Part shown: positions 1 through 6,521 of the stretch, piece by piece
How positions within the stretch are numbered: position 1 is the first letter of the stretch
How the letters are laid out: each line of letters opens with the position of its first letter
Assembly (NCBI GenBank): GCA_934675115.1
Contig: CAKUPH010000082.1
Span: forward strand, 1 to 9,321
DNA length: 9,321 bases
DNA from: an uncultured Oscillospiraceae bacterium
GTDB taxonomy: Bacteria > Bacillota > Clostridia > Oscillospirales > Oscillospiraceae
Direction: 5' to 3'
The notes under the pieces: model-generated
What the model was told of the DNA's origin: nothing
Databases searched by the model: none
The model's input: the letters and a program-made list of their open reading frames with translations, nothing else
Translations under genes and position numbers: made by a program

Positions 1-104
1 GGGCAGCCCTTCAGAAAGACGGTCGTCCGGATGCCGGGGCCGTCGTGAGTGGAGTAGCGCTGGATATTGAAAATGATTCCGCCGGTTTCTTCTTTGATGC
101 TCAT
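1..104 (-). CDS. Glycyl radical enzyme activating protein (radical SAM), N-terminal 34 residues only
   Basis: Reading leftward from the ATG at 104 gives a frame that is open to the window edge and includes [19 protein letters not shown] followed by a TVFLKGC stretch. This is the standard N-terminus of PflA-like activases. Cys34 is the first cysteine of the CxxxCxxC motif that holds the SAM-binding 4Fe-4S cluster; the rest lies outside the window. Such enzymes cleave S-adenosylmethionine reductively and abstract a hydrogen from the active-site glycine of their partner enzyme. A ribosome binding site GGGAGG sits 8 nt before the ATG. The gene starts 30 nt after the stop codon of the glycyl radical enzyme, the usual partner arrangement, so it very probably activates that enzyme. 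The family call is secure from the motif; whether the full gene is intact cannot be judged. Confidence 0.88.
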   Translation of the reverse strand, partial: MSIKEETGGIIFNIQRYSTHDGPGIRTTVFLKGC

Positions 105-134
105 GCAGTGTTCCTCCCAGTTCCCGGACGGGTT

Positions 135-2510
135 TTACAGATCGTTTTCCGTGCGCTTGATGATCTCGTTCTGCAGGTTGGGCAGCAGCTCCACGAAGAA
201 GGCGCTGTAACCGGCCACGCGGACCAGCAGGTCGCGGTGATCCTCCGGATGCTCCTGCGCGTCGAACAGCGTGGCGCGGTCCACTACGTTGAACTGGACG
301 TGCTTGCCGCAGCCGTCGAAGTAGGTGGCAATCAGACCGGCCAGCAGGGCCCGCTCCTCGGGGGTCTTGAGGGTGGAGGCCTGGAACTTCATGTTCAGCA
401 GGGTGGAGGACATGTCGGACTGGTCGATCTTGTTGGCGGAGTTGAGCACGGCGGTGGGGCCGCAGCAGTCGGTGCCCTGAGTGGGGGACATGGAGCCGTC
501 GGCCAGAGACTCGCCGCCGAAGCGTCCGTCGGGCAGAGCGCCGGTGGAGTAGCCGGTGGTGGTGTGGCCGCCCACGGTGTAGGCGCCGGGGATGTAGTGG
601 TCGCCGAAGCCGGCATCCATGGTCTTGACGAAGTCGCACCACCAGCGGTACACATCGTGGGCGATGGTGTCGGCGTAGTCGTCGTCATTGCCATACTTGG
701 GCGCGTTGTAGAGGAGCTGGCGCACGTCCTCGTAGCCCTCGTAGTTGGCGTTGAGCACGTCCTCCAGTGTGTTCTGATCCACGGTCTTGTCCTCAAACAC
801 GCACTTCTTCACGGCCACCAGCGCGTTGATAGCGTTCATGGCGCAGCGGGCGTTGTGATACTGGAGCTGGTAACGGGGGCCGTCGCCGGTGCTCATTTTG
901 CCGGTCTTGATGCAGTTGTCCAGCAAGGTCTCGGTGAAGCAGGCGGGCATCTGATACTCGCGGATGCAGCGCTGGACGTTGGTCATGCGGGTGGCGTGCT
1001 CGGAAGCCCACATCACCTGCTCCTGGAAGGCCTTGTAGAAGTCCTCATAGGTCTTGAAGTCCTTGAACTTACCGGTGTGGGGGCCGACCTGACGCTTGCA
1101 CTTGAAGTAGTCGTAGCCGTCGTGAAGGGCCAGCTCAAGGCACTTGGACAGGTTGATGACCACGGGGTAGCCGGGGCCGGTCTTGCCGGGCACCTGAGCC
1201 AGCACGCAGCCGCCGATGGCGTACTGATTGGCGTCCTCTTCGGGCACACCGTAGCCTTCCAGACAGGGGATGCAGTTCTTGTCGTTGAAGAAGGCGGGGT
1301 AGCCGCCGCCCTGCGCCACGACCTGAATGGCCAGATCCATGAAATCGGCGGGAATGTCGTCGAAGTAACGGACGGACAGGGTGGGGTGGGGGGTCTGGAG
1401 CTGGAGGGCCGCCTCGAGGAAGAGGTAGGACAGCTCGTTGACGGCGCTGTTGCCCTTGGCGTCGGTGCCGCCCAGCGTGATGTTGTGGAACTGGGCCTCG
1501 CCGGAGGTGCCGAGGAAGAACCGCTTGGAGGCCAGCTGGCGGAAGGTGTTGAACTTGATGCGGAAGCACTGGAGCAGCTCGATGGCCTTCTCCTTGTCGA
1601 TGATGCCGGCGTCCATATCCTTCTTATACAGCGGGTACAGGTACTGGTCGGCGCGGCCGGGGGAGACGCCGTCGCCGCGCATCTCCAGATAGATAAAGAT
1701 CTGGACGAAGATGACGGTCTGGAGCGCCTCGTGGAAGTTGCGGGCGGGATTTTCGGGCACGTTGGTGCAGACCTCGGCCATTTCCAGCAGCTCGGCCTTG
1801 CGTTTGGCGTCAGTCTCCTTCTCAGCCAGATCGCGGCACATCTGGGCGCAGCGCTTGCCGTAGGCGATGCCGCCCTCCAGCGCGTACTTCCACGCCCTCA
1901 GGTTGATGGCCTTGCGCATGGAGTCGTGGTCGTGGATATGCAGGTGAGCCAGCTCGGCGTCCATCTCCTCGATGATGCCGCGGTAGCCCACGTTGATGGC
2001 CTTGGCCATGTCCACGCAGTAGTAACCGCCGTGACGGGCGCGGTTGCTGTTCCAGGGATAGATAAAGGCGTTGTCGTCGCCGATCAACTCGAGCAGTTCC
2101 TGCTCCTCGGGATCAATGTAGTTCTTGAACTGATCCTCCATGGCCTTGTCCTTCCAGTACTCGGCAATGGCGCGGATCTCGGCGGGGTCGGCCGCGCCCT
2201 TGTCGAAATTCTTCAGGGCGGGCTCGTCGTCAGCGGCGTTGAGCAGGAATTTGCACTCATACTCGGGATACCACTCGGCCCACATGGAGCGGGTGGCGTA
2301 GCTGCCGCACAGGAGTTGCTGGTCGTCGAGATACAGGGGGATGTTTTCGAGAATGTGCTTCATTGCCAGGCCACGACGGATGGCGGTGGGCTTGCCGTCA
2401 GTCTCTTTCCAGGACTCGGTGATCAGACGGGCTCTCCACAGGGAGACGCCGCCGTGGTCACGGGCCTTCATGATGTTGCTCCAGATATAATCAGCGCGGT
2501 TCTGAGCCAT
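135..2510 (-). CDS. Glycyl radical enzyme of unassigned subtype (PFL-like family)
   Basis: This 791-residue cytosolic enzyme has the two hallmarks of the family. The C-terminal glycyl radical loop is RVAGYSA (Arg764, Gly767), and the thiyl-radical loop is YAIGGCVLAQVPGK with Cys435. Residues about 1-640 form the PFL-like barrel and about 665-791 the glycyl radical domain, which ends in NEIIKRTEND. The length fits hydroxyproline dehydratase (about 789) or glycerol dehydratase better than the arylacetate decarboxylases (about 850-900). Known eliminases (CutC, HypD, glycerol dehydratase, IslA) carry Glu two residues after the radical Cys; here that residue is Leu437. It is not pyruvate formate-lyase, which has two adjacent cysteines. 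The usual C-terminal-half motif around DSLxAIK is NALVAVK (562-568). The ATG at 2510 has AGGAGG 7 nt upstream. Its activase follows 30 nt downstream and BKACE lies 47 nt upstream. Membership is near certain. The reaction is unknown and could be a decarboxylation or another C-C cleavage or addition rather than water elimination. Confidence 0.95.
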   Translation of the reverse strand: MAQNRADYIWSNIMKARDHGGVSLWRARLITESWKETDGKPTAIRRGLAMKHILENIPLYLDDQQLLCGSYATRSMWAEWYPEYECKFLLNAADDEPALKNFDKGAADPAEIRAIAEYWKDKAMEDQFKNYIDPEEQELLELIGDDNAFIYPWNSNRARHGGYYCVDMAKAINVGYRGIIEEMDAELAHLHIHDHDSMRKAINLRAWKYALEGGIAYGKRCAQMCRDLAEKETDAKRKAELLEMAEVCTNVPENPARNFHEALQTVIFVQIFIYLEMRGDGVSPGRADQYLYPLYKKDMDAGIIDKEKAIELLQCFRIKFNTFRQLASKRFFLGTSGEAQFHNITLGGTDAKGNSAVNELSYLFLEAALQLQTPHPTLSVRYFDDIPADFMDLAIQVVAQGGGYPAFFNDKNCIPCLEGYGVPEEDANQYAIGGCVLAQVPGKTGPGYPVVINLSKCLELALHDGYDYFKCKRQVGPHTGKFKDFKTYEDFYKAFQEQVMWASEHATRMTNVQRCIREYQMPACFTETLLDNCIKTGKMSTGDGPRYQLQYHNARCAMNAINALVAVKKCVFEDKTVDQNTLEDVLNANYEGYEDVRQLLYNAPKYGNDDDYADTIAHDVYRWWCDFVKTMDAGFGDHYIPGAYTVGGHTTTGYSTGALPDGRFGGESLADGSMSPTQGTDCCGPTAVLNSANKIDQSDMSSTLLNMKFQASTLKTPEERALLAGLIATYFDGCGKHVQFNVVDRATLFDAQEHPEDHRDLLVRVAGYSAFFVELLPNLQNEIIKRTENDL

Positions 2511-2521
2511 GTCATATCCTC

Positions 2522-2550
2522 CTTATAAATATAGTGCAGGACGTTGTCAA
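2522..2550 (-). promoter_or_regulatory. Promoter-like element directly before the glycyl radical enzyme gene
   Basis: On the minus strand the 47-nt gap before the glycyl radical enzyme holds TTGACA (2545-2550), a 17-nt spacer and TATAAG (2522-2527), close to the sigma-70/A consensus. The -10 box overlaps the AGGAGG ribosome binding site (2518-2523). A transcript from it would therefore start about 5 nt before the ATG and lose the binding site. The small inverted repeat TTGTTTGACAA overlaps the -35 box. It may be a chance match or give a nearly leaderless transcript; the operon promoter at 5640-5668 is more convincing. Confidence 0.25.
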
Positions 2551-2557
2551 ACAAAAA

Positions 2558-3562
2558 TTACCAGGTCTTGGGGGTAGCAGGCAGACCGAGCATCATGCGG
2601 GCCTGAGCGGGCGTGGCGACGGGACGGCCCAGCTCCTTGGCGATGCGGACGATCTTCTCCACCAGCTGACCGTTGCTCTCAGCCAGCTTGCCGCGCTCGA
2701 TGTAGAGGTTATCTTCCATGCCCACGCGGACGTGAAGGCCCTTGCACAGCGCCTGAGCCAGAATGGGCCACTGCTGAGCGCCGGTGGCGATGATGCCGAG
2801 GACGCAGTTCTTGGGCAGAGCGGCCACCAGCATGTCCAGATACTGGGAGGTGGGCCAGCCGCTGCCGGGGGTAAAGACGTACTGCACCAGATGGGGGCCG
2901 CCGTAAGGATCCTTGTAGCCCTTGTTCACCATGCGGTTGACATAGTGGAAGTCGGCGATGGAGAAGCACTCAAACTCGGGCTTGGTGCCGTTCTTGATCA
3001 TCTCGCCGGCCACATACAGGGCCTCGTCGTCGGTGATGCTGTAGGAGTTTTCCTTCCAGGTGGCCTCGTCGCGGCCGAACAGGGGCGGCTCACGCTTGGG
3101 CAGCTTGATCTTGGAGCAGTAGTTGGAGGTGTCCAGACTGCCGACCTCGGGGCCGGCGGTGACAGAGGTCATCTTCAGGTCGCCGAGCGTGGTGGGGCTG
3201 GTGCGCATACGGCCGCCGGTGCAGTTGTTGTTGATGATGATGTCGGGGCACTTCTCGCGGACGAGGCGGTTGATCTCGATGTACTCCTCAGGCTTCATGG
3301 TCACCTGGCAGGGGTTCTCGGGGCTGCGGCGGTGGATGTGCACCATGCTGGCGCCGGCCTCATAGGCTTCCACGCAGGCCTGCACCTGTTCCTCAAGGCT
3401 CTCGGGCAGGTTGGGGTTGACTTCCTTGCCGGCGTTGCCGCCGGTGATAGCGCAGGTGATGATGGCGGGGGGCAGGTCGCTCAGGCCGCCGCGCCAGACG
3501 CGCTTGGAATACTCGTTGGTCTCAATAAAATTTTCGGGGAGGTACTTCTCGAACTCTTCCAT
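2558..3562 (-). CDS. Beta-keto acid cleavage enzyme (BKACE, former DUF849)
   Basis: BKACE enzymes are zinc-dependent TIM barrels that condense a beta-keto acid with acetyl-CoA and release acetoacetate plus the acyl-CoA shortened by two carbons; Kce of lysine fermentation is the model. This 334-residue protein has the zinc ligands His75 and His77 in MVHIHRRS and Glu283 in VRVGMEDN, with Arg279 and Asp284 at exactly the spacing of Kce Arg226, Glu230 and Asp231. The C-terminal motifs LAESNGQL and GRPVATPAQAR are typical. Compared with Kce as I remember it, the protein has about 29 extra N-terminal residues and an insertion around 148-176. Kce Glu14 aligns with Asn43 (in CAITGGNAG) and Kce Ser82 with Cys114 (in NNNCTGG). 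The ATG at 3562 has AGAGGA upstream. It sits between the VOC gene and the glycyl radical enzyme gene in one operon. The family is secure; the substrate is unknown. The non-canonical pocket suggests a substrate other than 3-keto-5-aminohexanoate. Confidence 0.93.
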   Translation of the reverse strand: MEEFEKYLPENFIETNEYSKRVWRGGLSDLPPAIITCAITGGNAGKEVNPNLPESLEEQVQACVEAYEAGASMVHIHRRSPENPCQVTMKPEEYIEINRLVREKCPDIIINNNCTGGRMRTSPTTLGDLKMTSVTAGPEVGSLDTSNYCSKIKLPKREPPLFGRDEATWKENSYSITDDEALYVAGEMIKNGTKPEFECFSIADFHYVNRMVNKGYKDPYGGPHLVQYVFTPGSGWPTSQYLDMLVAALPKNCVLGIIATGAQQWPILAQALCKGLHVRVGMEDNLYIERGKLAESNGQLVEKIVRIAKELGRPVATPAQARMMLGLPATPKTW

Positions 3563-3605
3563 GATAAAATTCCTCTTTTCCTGTTAAGATTTTAAAGTTT
3601 GAAGA

Positions 3606-3998
3606 TCAGTCGTAGTTTTCGTTGACCTCATAGACCACCCCGCCGGTGGTCTTGGGGGAGGTGAAGAACTTGGTCTTGCCGTCGCCGGGGACCTTGTTCA
3701 GCAGGGTGACACCCTCGGCGATGAGACGGGCGGCCTCTTTGTCGGCGCTGTCGCACTTGAAGGAGATGTGGTGGAAGCCCTCGCCGTGCTTTTCCAGATA
3801 CTTGGGCACGACGCCGGTGTCGCCCAGAGGCTCCATCAGCTCATAGCGGACGTTGCCCAGCTGGATCAGCGCGGAGGTCTGGCCGATGGTGGGCATCTCC
3901 TTGCGGCCGATCTCGGAAGCGCCCAGCTTCTTGAGCTGCTCCAGCGTGGCGTCGATGCTTTTGACGACGAAACCGATGTGAAGAATTTCAGTCAGCAT
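3606..3998 (-). CDS. VOC-fold protein, methylmalonyl-CoA epimerase-like
   Basis: This 130-residue protein consists of two paired beta-alpha-beta-beta-beta units of the vicinal oxygen chelate fold. The expected metal ligands are visible: His7 in ILHIGFVV, Glu53 in YELMEP, His77 in GFHHISF, and Glu124 in GGVVYEVNE. The order and spacing match methylmalonyl-CoA epimerases, which invert the carbon alpha to a CoA thioester through an enolate held by a divalent metal. No methylmalonyl-CoA mutase or carboxylase is seen nearby, so it may act on another branched acyl-CoA of this pathway, or be a different VOC lyase or isomerase. The start is clear: AAGGAGG lies 7-8 nt before the ATG and overlaps the stop codon of the thiolase gene, giving a 13-nt gap and probable translational coupling. 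The fold is secure; the exact reaction is inference. Confidence 0.85.
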   Translation of the reverse strand: MLTEILHIGFVVKSIDATLEQLKKLGASEIGRKEMPTIGQTSALIQLGNVRYELMEPLGDTGVVPKYLEKHGEGFHHISFKCDSADKEAARLIAEGVTLLNKVPGDGKTKFFTSPKTTGGVVYEVNENYD

Positions 3999-4011
3999 GG
4001 ATCGTTCCTCC

Positions 4012-5160
4012 TTAAATCTTGAGAATGGCGGCGAAGCCGACCACGGGGGCGCCCAGACCGGTGAGGTAGCCGCCGATCATGGAGGCCATGCCGATCTTGG
4101 CGTTGGGGACCTGACGGTCGCCGGCGGTGCCGCGGAGGTGCTGGGTGACCTCGCACACCACGCGGACGCCGGAGGCGCCCAGGGGATGGCCGAGGGACAG
4201 CAGGCCGCCGGAGGGGTTCACCGGGGAAGCGCCGTTGATCTCGGGGCCGCCGTCGCGGATGAACTTGGCCGCCTCGCCCCGGGGGCACAGGCCCAGGCAT
4301 TCGTAGGAGAAGATCTCCTCCTCGGAGAAGGCGTCGTGGATCTCGATGAGGTCCAGCTCCTTGGGGTCGACGCCGGCCTTCTGGTAAGTCAGCTCGCACA
4401 GCTTATCCAGGCAGGGGCGGTCGGTGATGTCCTGATTCCAGGGCAGGTAAGCGGCGGTGTGGACCGTGGAGGTGGCCACCTGCACCAGCCGGGTGGTGTG
4501 CTTCATGGCGTACTCCTTGGAGCAGATGATGACGCAGGCCGCGCCGTCGGACTGCGGGCAGCACATCAGGTTGGTGATGGGGTCGCAGATCATCTTGCCG
4601 TTGACGATGTCCTCGATGGACAGCAGCTTGCGGTAGTGGGCGTAGGGGTTGCCCTGAGCGTTGCGGTGGGCCTTCTCGGAGGGATAGGCCAGATCTTCCA
4701 TGGTCAGGCCGCGCTCCACCATCAGGCGGCGGGCGATCATGGCGTGGTTGGAGGGCATCGTAATGCCCATGTCGCCGTTCAGGTCGCCGCCGGCCACGCC
4801 GACGAGGCCGCCGGACTTGGAGCAGGTGGTCATGGACTCGCAGCCGACCACCAGACCCACGTCGTACATGCCGAGGGCGATGTCCTTCCAGCACAGGTGG
4901 AAGGCGGTGCCGCCGGAAGCACAGGCGTTTTCACAGTTATGCATCTCAATGTCGGTGACGCCGACGTTCTTCATGATGTCCTCGACGGTCTGGGTGGCGT
5001 CATGTACGCGGGAAGCGTAGGCCACCTGAATGTCCCTGCGGTCAATGCCGGAGTCCTCCAGCGCGGCCCGGACAGCCATGGTGCCCAGTTGGATGGGGGT
5101 GTACTGGGGCATCTTGCCGAACATGGTCTGGCCGATGCCAATCACATATACGTCACGCAT
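4012..5160 (-). CDS. SCP-x-type thiolase / acyl-CoA acyltransferase
   Basis: A full-length thiolase-fold protein of 382 residues. The nucleophilic cysteine is Cys80 in ENACASGG. Other landmarks are IHDAFSEEEI with His275, the HDAF box of the SCP-x branch, and SLGHPLGASG with His325. The second cysteine of classical biosynthetic thiolases is replaced by a MIGGYLTG loop (361-368), as is usual in SCP-x and archaeal thiolases that work with a DUF35 partner. Such enzymes make or break a C-C bond next to a thioester using CoA. Retained Cys80 argues against the Cys-less retro-aldolases of steroid side-chain degradation (Ltp2 type). The related PhlC/PhlB pair shows that the fold can also transfer acyl groups to carbon of phenolic compounds. 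The gene overlaps the DUF35 gene by one base (TAATG), so the two are almost certainly translated in a fixed ratio and form a complex. The substrate is unknown. Confidence 0.93.
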   Translation of the reverse strand: MRDVYVIGIGQTMFGKMPQYTPIQLGTMAVRAALEDSGIDRRDIQVAYASRVHDATQTVEDIMKNVGVTDIEMHNCENACASGGTAFHLCWKDIALGMYDVGLVVGCESMTTCSKSGGLVGVAGGDLNGDMGITMPSNHAMIARRLMVERGLTMEDLAYPSEKAHRNAQGNPYAHYRKLLSIEDIVNGKMICDPITNLMCCPQSDGAACVIICSKEYAMKHTTRLVQVATSTVHTAAYLPWNQDITDRPCLDKLCELTYQKAGVDPKELDLIEIHDAFSEEEIFSYECLGLCPRGEAAKFIRDGGPEINGASPVNPSGGLLSLGHPLGASGVRVVCEVTQHLRGTAGDRQVPNAKIGMASMIGGYLTGLGAPVVGFAAILKI

Positions 5161-5573
5161 TACTTGTCACCTCCGGCTTTGATCTGCTTGAATTTGTAGC
5201 CGATGACCTCGTCCTCGCCATCGTCGTAGTACTTGTCGATGACCATCTCGACCTCTGCGCCGCAGCGGTACTCGTCGTCCTCGTCCTTCAGCAGCGGGGA
5301 GACAAGGGAGACCTTCTGATCCTCCAGCCACACGATGCCGGTGGTGAAGGGGGCCTTCCAGTTGCCCACGTTTCTGAGGGTGGTGGAGTAGGAGTACAGC
5401 GTACCCTTGTGCTCCAGCTCTACCTCATCCATCTCGCCTTCCGCCAGGCAGAACACACACAGGTCGTTCTTGGGGAAGGAGATCGCGCCGCACTTTCTGC
5501 ATTTGCTGCCGACTGCGACGGGTTTCCCGTCCTTCAGGGCAAATACATCTTCCCGAAACAGCTTCTGTCCCAT
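5160..5573 (-). CDS. DUF35 zinc-ribbon / OB-fold acyl-CoA-binding partner of the thiolase
   Basis: This 137-residue protein has an N-terminal rubredoxin-like zinc ribbon with Cys25 and Cys28 (KCRKCG) and Cys39 and Cys42 (LCVFC), followed by a small OB fold (about 50-132) containing GTLYSYSTT and FTTGIVWLED. DUF35 proteins bridge or dock onto SCP-x-type thiolases and help bind the CoA part of the substrate; known complexes include the archaeal thiolase/HMG-CoA synthase assembly and PhlB with PhlC. It is the first gene of the downstream operon. The ATG at 5573 has GGAGG 7 nt upstream, and a promoter with a predicted leader of about 60 nt lies before it. Its stop codon overlaps the thiolase start. 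The acidic, lysine-ended C-terminus is ordinary. Family and partnership are confident; it has no catalytic role of its own that I can see. Confidence 0.93.
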   Translation of the reverse strand: MGQKLFREDVFALKDGKPVAVGSKCRKCGAISFPKNDLCVFCLAEGEMDEVELEHKGTLYSYSTTLRNVGNWKAPFTTGIVWLEDQKVSLVSPLLKDEDDEYRCGAEVEMVIDKYYDDGEDEVIGYKFKQIKAGGDK

Positions 5574-5613
5574 GCCAGGACCTCCATTCTCAGATTGATA
5601 AAGAATTGACTTA

Positions 5614-5633
5614 TTGATTGAACGTTTAATAAC
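5614..5633 (-). promoter_or_regulatory. Probable TetR-type operator at the transcription start
   Basis: The plus-strand sequence TTGATTGAACGTTTAATAAC contains the palindrome ATTGAACGTTTAAT (5617-5630), matching in 12 of 14 positions around a perfect AACGTT core. It resembles the palindromes bound by TetR-family repressors such as BetI; this comparison is from memory. It covers the predicted transcription start, where a bound repressor would block RNA polymerase. A second half-site TTGAACG lies at 5653-5659 inside the promoter spacer, and ATTGA repeats begin at 5594, 5605, 5613 and 5617. No regulator gene is present in the window. Confidence 0.45.
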
Positions 5634-5639
5634 AAAGCA

Positions 5640-5668
5640 ATAGTACCACGAGTTGAACGGTCTGTCAA
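5640..5668 (-). promoter_or_regulatory. Sigma-70/A promoter of the DUF35-thiolase-BKACE-GRE operon
   Basis: On the minus strand a perfect -35 box TTGACA (5663-5668) is followed by a 17-nt spacer and the -10 box TACTAT (5640-5645), which matches 4 of 6 consensus positions. The flanking 5590-5700 region is clearly AT-rich against its GC-rich surroundings, as expected of a promoter island with upstream A/T tracts. The predicted start near 5633 leaves a leader of about 60 nt before the DUF35 gene. I see no riboswitch-like structure in that leader. Confidence 0.7.
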
Positions 5669-5703
5669 TTCATTTTTGGGCAATTAGCTTGCATAATTTT
5701 GAG

Positions 5704-5737
5704 ATTTCCGGGGGAGGTCATTTTTTCCCCGGGAAAT
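5704..5737 (-). terminator. Imperfect hairpin at the end of the MBL-fold hydrolase gene
   Basis: Arms CCCCGGGAAAT (5727-5737) and ATTTCCGGGGG (5704-5714) can form an 11-bp stem with one mismatch and a 12-nt loop. The structure overlaps the last codons and stop codon of the hydrolase gene. No T-run follows on either strand, so it is at best a weak or factor-dependent terminator separating the two gene groups. Confidence 0.3.
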
Positions 5738-6464
5738 TCAGAATCTCCATGGTGACGGAGGTGCGGCCCTGTTCATAGCCCCGGCGGCGAAGATCCAACT
5801 CCGTCCGGTCGGGGGTGATGATGGACAGGGAGAACTCGGTCATCTCCTCCGTGCCCTCCAGCGCCTTGTGGGCACAGTCCCGCAGGTCGGCCAGATCCCG
5901 GTGAGTCAGCGGCCATGCCCGGTGAGCGGGATAGATCACGTCGAACTCGCCCCGGCGGTCGTAAATGTGGTCCATGCTGGCGGCGAAGTCGGCCACGGAG
6001 GCGGGGTACTTGTTGATGGGCACGGTGCCGGCCATGATGGCGTCGCCGGCGAACAGGGCGCGGGAATTCCGGTCCAGCAGGACAATGCTGCCCGGGGTGT
6101 GGCCGGGCAGGTGGATGACCTCCAGCACGCGGCCGCCGAGGTCGATCGTCTCGCCGTTCTCCAGCGTGTGGAGCGTCATACCGGCGCCCCAGGGCTGTCC
6201 GCGAAGCTCGTCCAGATCGGCGGGATGGATCCACGCCTCGGACCAGAAGCGGTCGCCGGTGGTGTGATCCATGTGGGAGTGGGTGTGGACCAGCATGACG
6301 GGCAGAGGGGTCAGCTCCCGAACGAGGCCGGGCAGCTCGCCCTGATCGAAGCCGGTGTCCAGCAGGACGGCGCGGTCCTTACCGGCGATGAGGGTGAGGG
6401 TGACGGCGCCGGTCTCATCCAGCAGCCAGACGCTTTCGGAAGGGTTGTATACCTGAAAATCCAT
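5718..6464 (-). CDS. Metallo-beta-lactamase-fold hydrolase
   Basis: A 248-residue cytosolic protein without a signal peptide. It has the metal site of the MBL superfamily: HxHxDH in VHTHSHMDHTTGD (His62, His64, Asp66, His67), His122 in LPGHTPGS, Asp141 in FAGDAIM, and His181 in YPAHRAWP. This set can bind two metals and is typical of glyoxalase II-like thioesterases, lactonases and ring-opening hydrolases. The family alone does not tell which ester, lactone or cyclic diketone is cut. The ATG at 6464 has AGGAGG 7 nt upstream. It is the last gene of the oxidoreductase/SMP-30 group, separated from the SMP-30 gene by 57 nt that contain a strong hairpin. Together with its neighbours it most likely hydrolyses an intermediate of the same substrate. 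Confidence 0.92.
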   Translation of the reverse strand: MDFQVYNPSESVWLLDETGAVTLTLIAGKDRAVLLDTGFDQGELPGLVRELTPLPVMLVHTHSHMDHTTGDRFWSEAWIHPADLDELRGQPWGAGMTLHTLENGETIDLGGRVLEVIHLPGHTPGSIVLLDRNSRALFAGDAIMAGTVPINKYPASVADFAASMDHIYDRRGEFDVIYPAHRAWPLTHRDLADLRDCAHKALEGTEEMTEFSLSIITPDRTELDLRRRGYEQGRTSVTMEILNFPGKK

Positions 6465-6487
6465 TTCATATCCTCCTGTTTTGCGGT

Positions 6488-6513
6488 GCGGAGGGCGACG
6501 AAGCGCCCTCCGC
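6488..6513 (-). other. Perfect 10-bp intercistronic hairpin
   Basis: GCGGAGGGCG (6488-6497 on the plus strand) and CGCCCTCCGC (6504-6513) form an uninterrupted GC-rich stem with a 6-nt loop. It lies between the SMP-30 stop codon and the ribosome binding site of the hydrolase gene. No T-run follows, so it is more likely an RNA processing or stability element, or a partial terminator that lowers expression of the last gene, than a full terminator. Confidence 0.5.
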
Positions 6514-6521
6514 CGGTTTGG

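Noticed and set aside
135..2510. Assignment as pyruvate formate-lyase, choline TMA-lyase, glycerol dehydratase or hydroxyproline dehydratase
   Set aside because: The Cys-Cys pair of pyruvate formate-lyase and the Cys-Val-Glu motif of the eliminases are both absent (Gly434-Cys435-Val436-Leu437). No microcompartment, proline or propanediol genes are nearby.
45..2528. Very long plus-strand open frame (827 codons) opposite the glycyl radical enzyme gene
   Set aside because: It is a shadow of the GC-biased codons of the real minus-strand gene. Its translation is a low-complexity run of Val, Gly, Ala, Leu and His with no family motif, while the minus frame has clear catalytic motifs and a good ribosome binding site.
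3563..3605. AT-rich gap between the VOC and BKACE genes as a possible promoter
   Set aside because: No TTGACA-like box with a proper spacer was found; the gap is explained by a ribosome binding site and short spacer within an operon.
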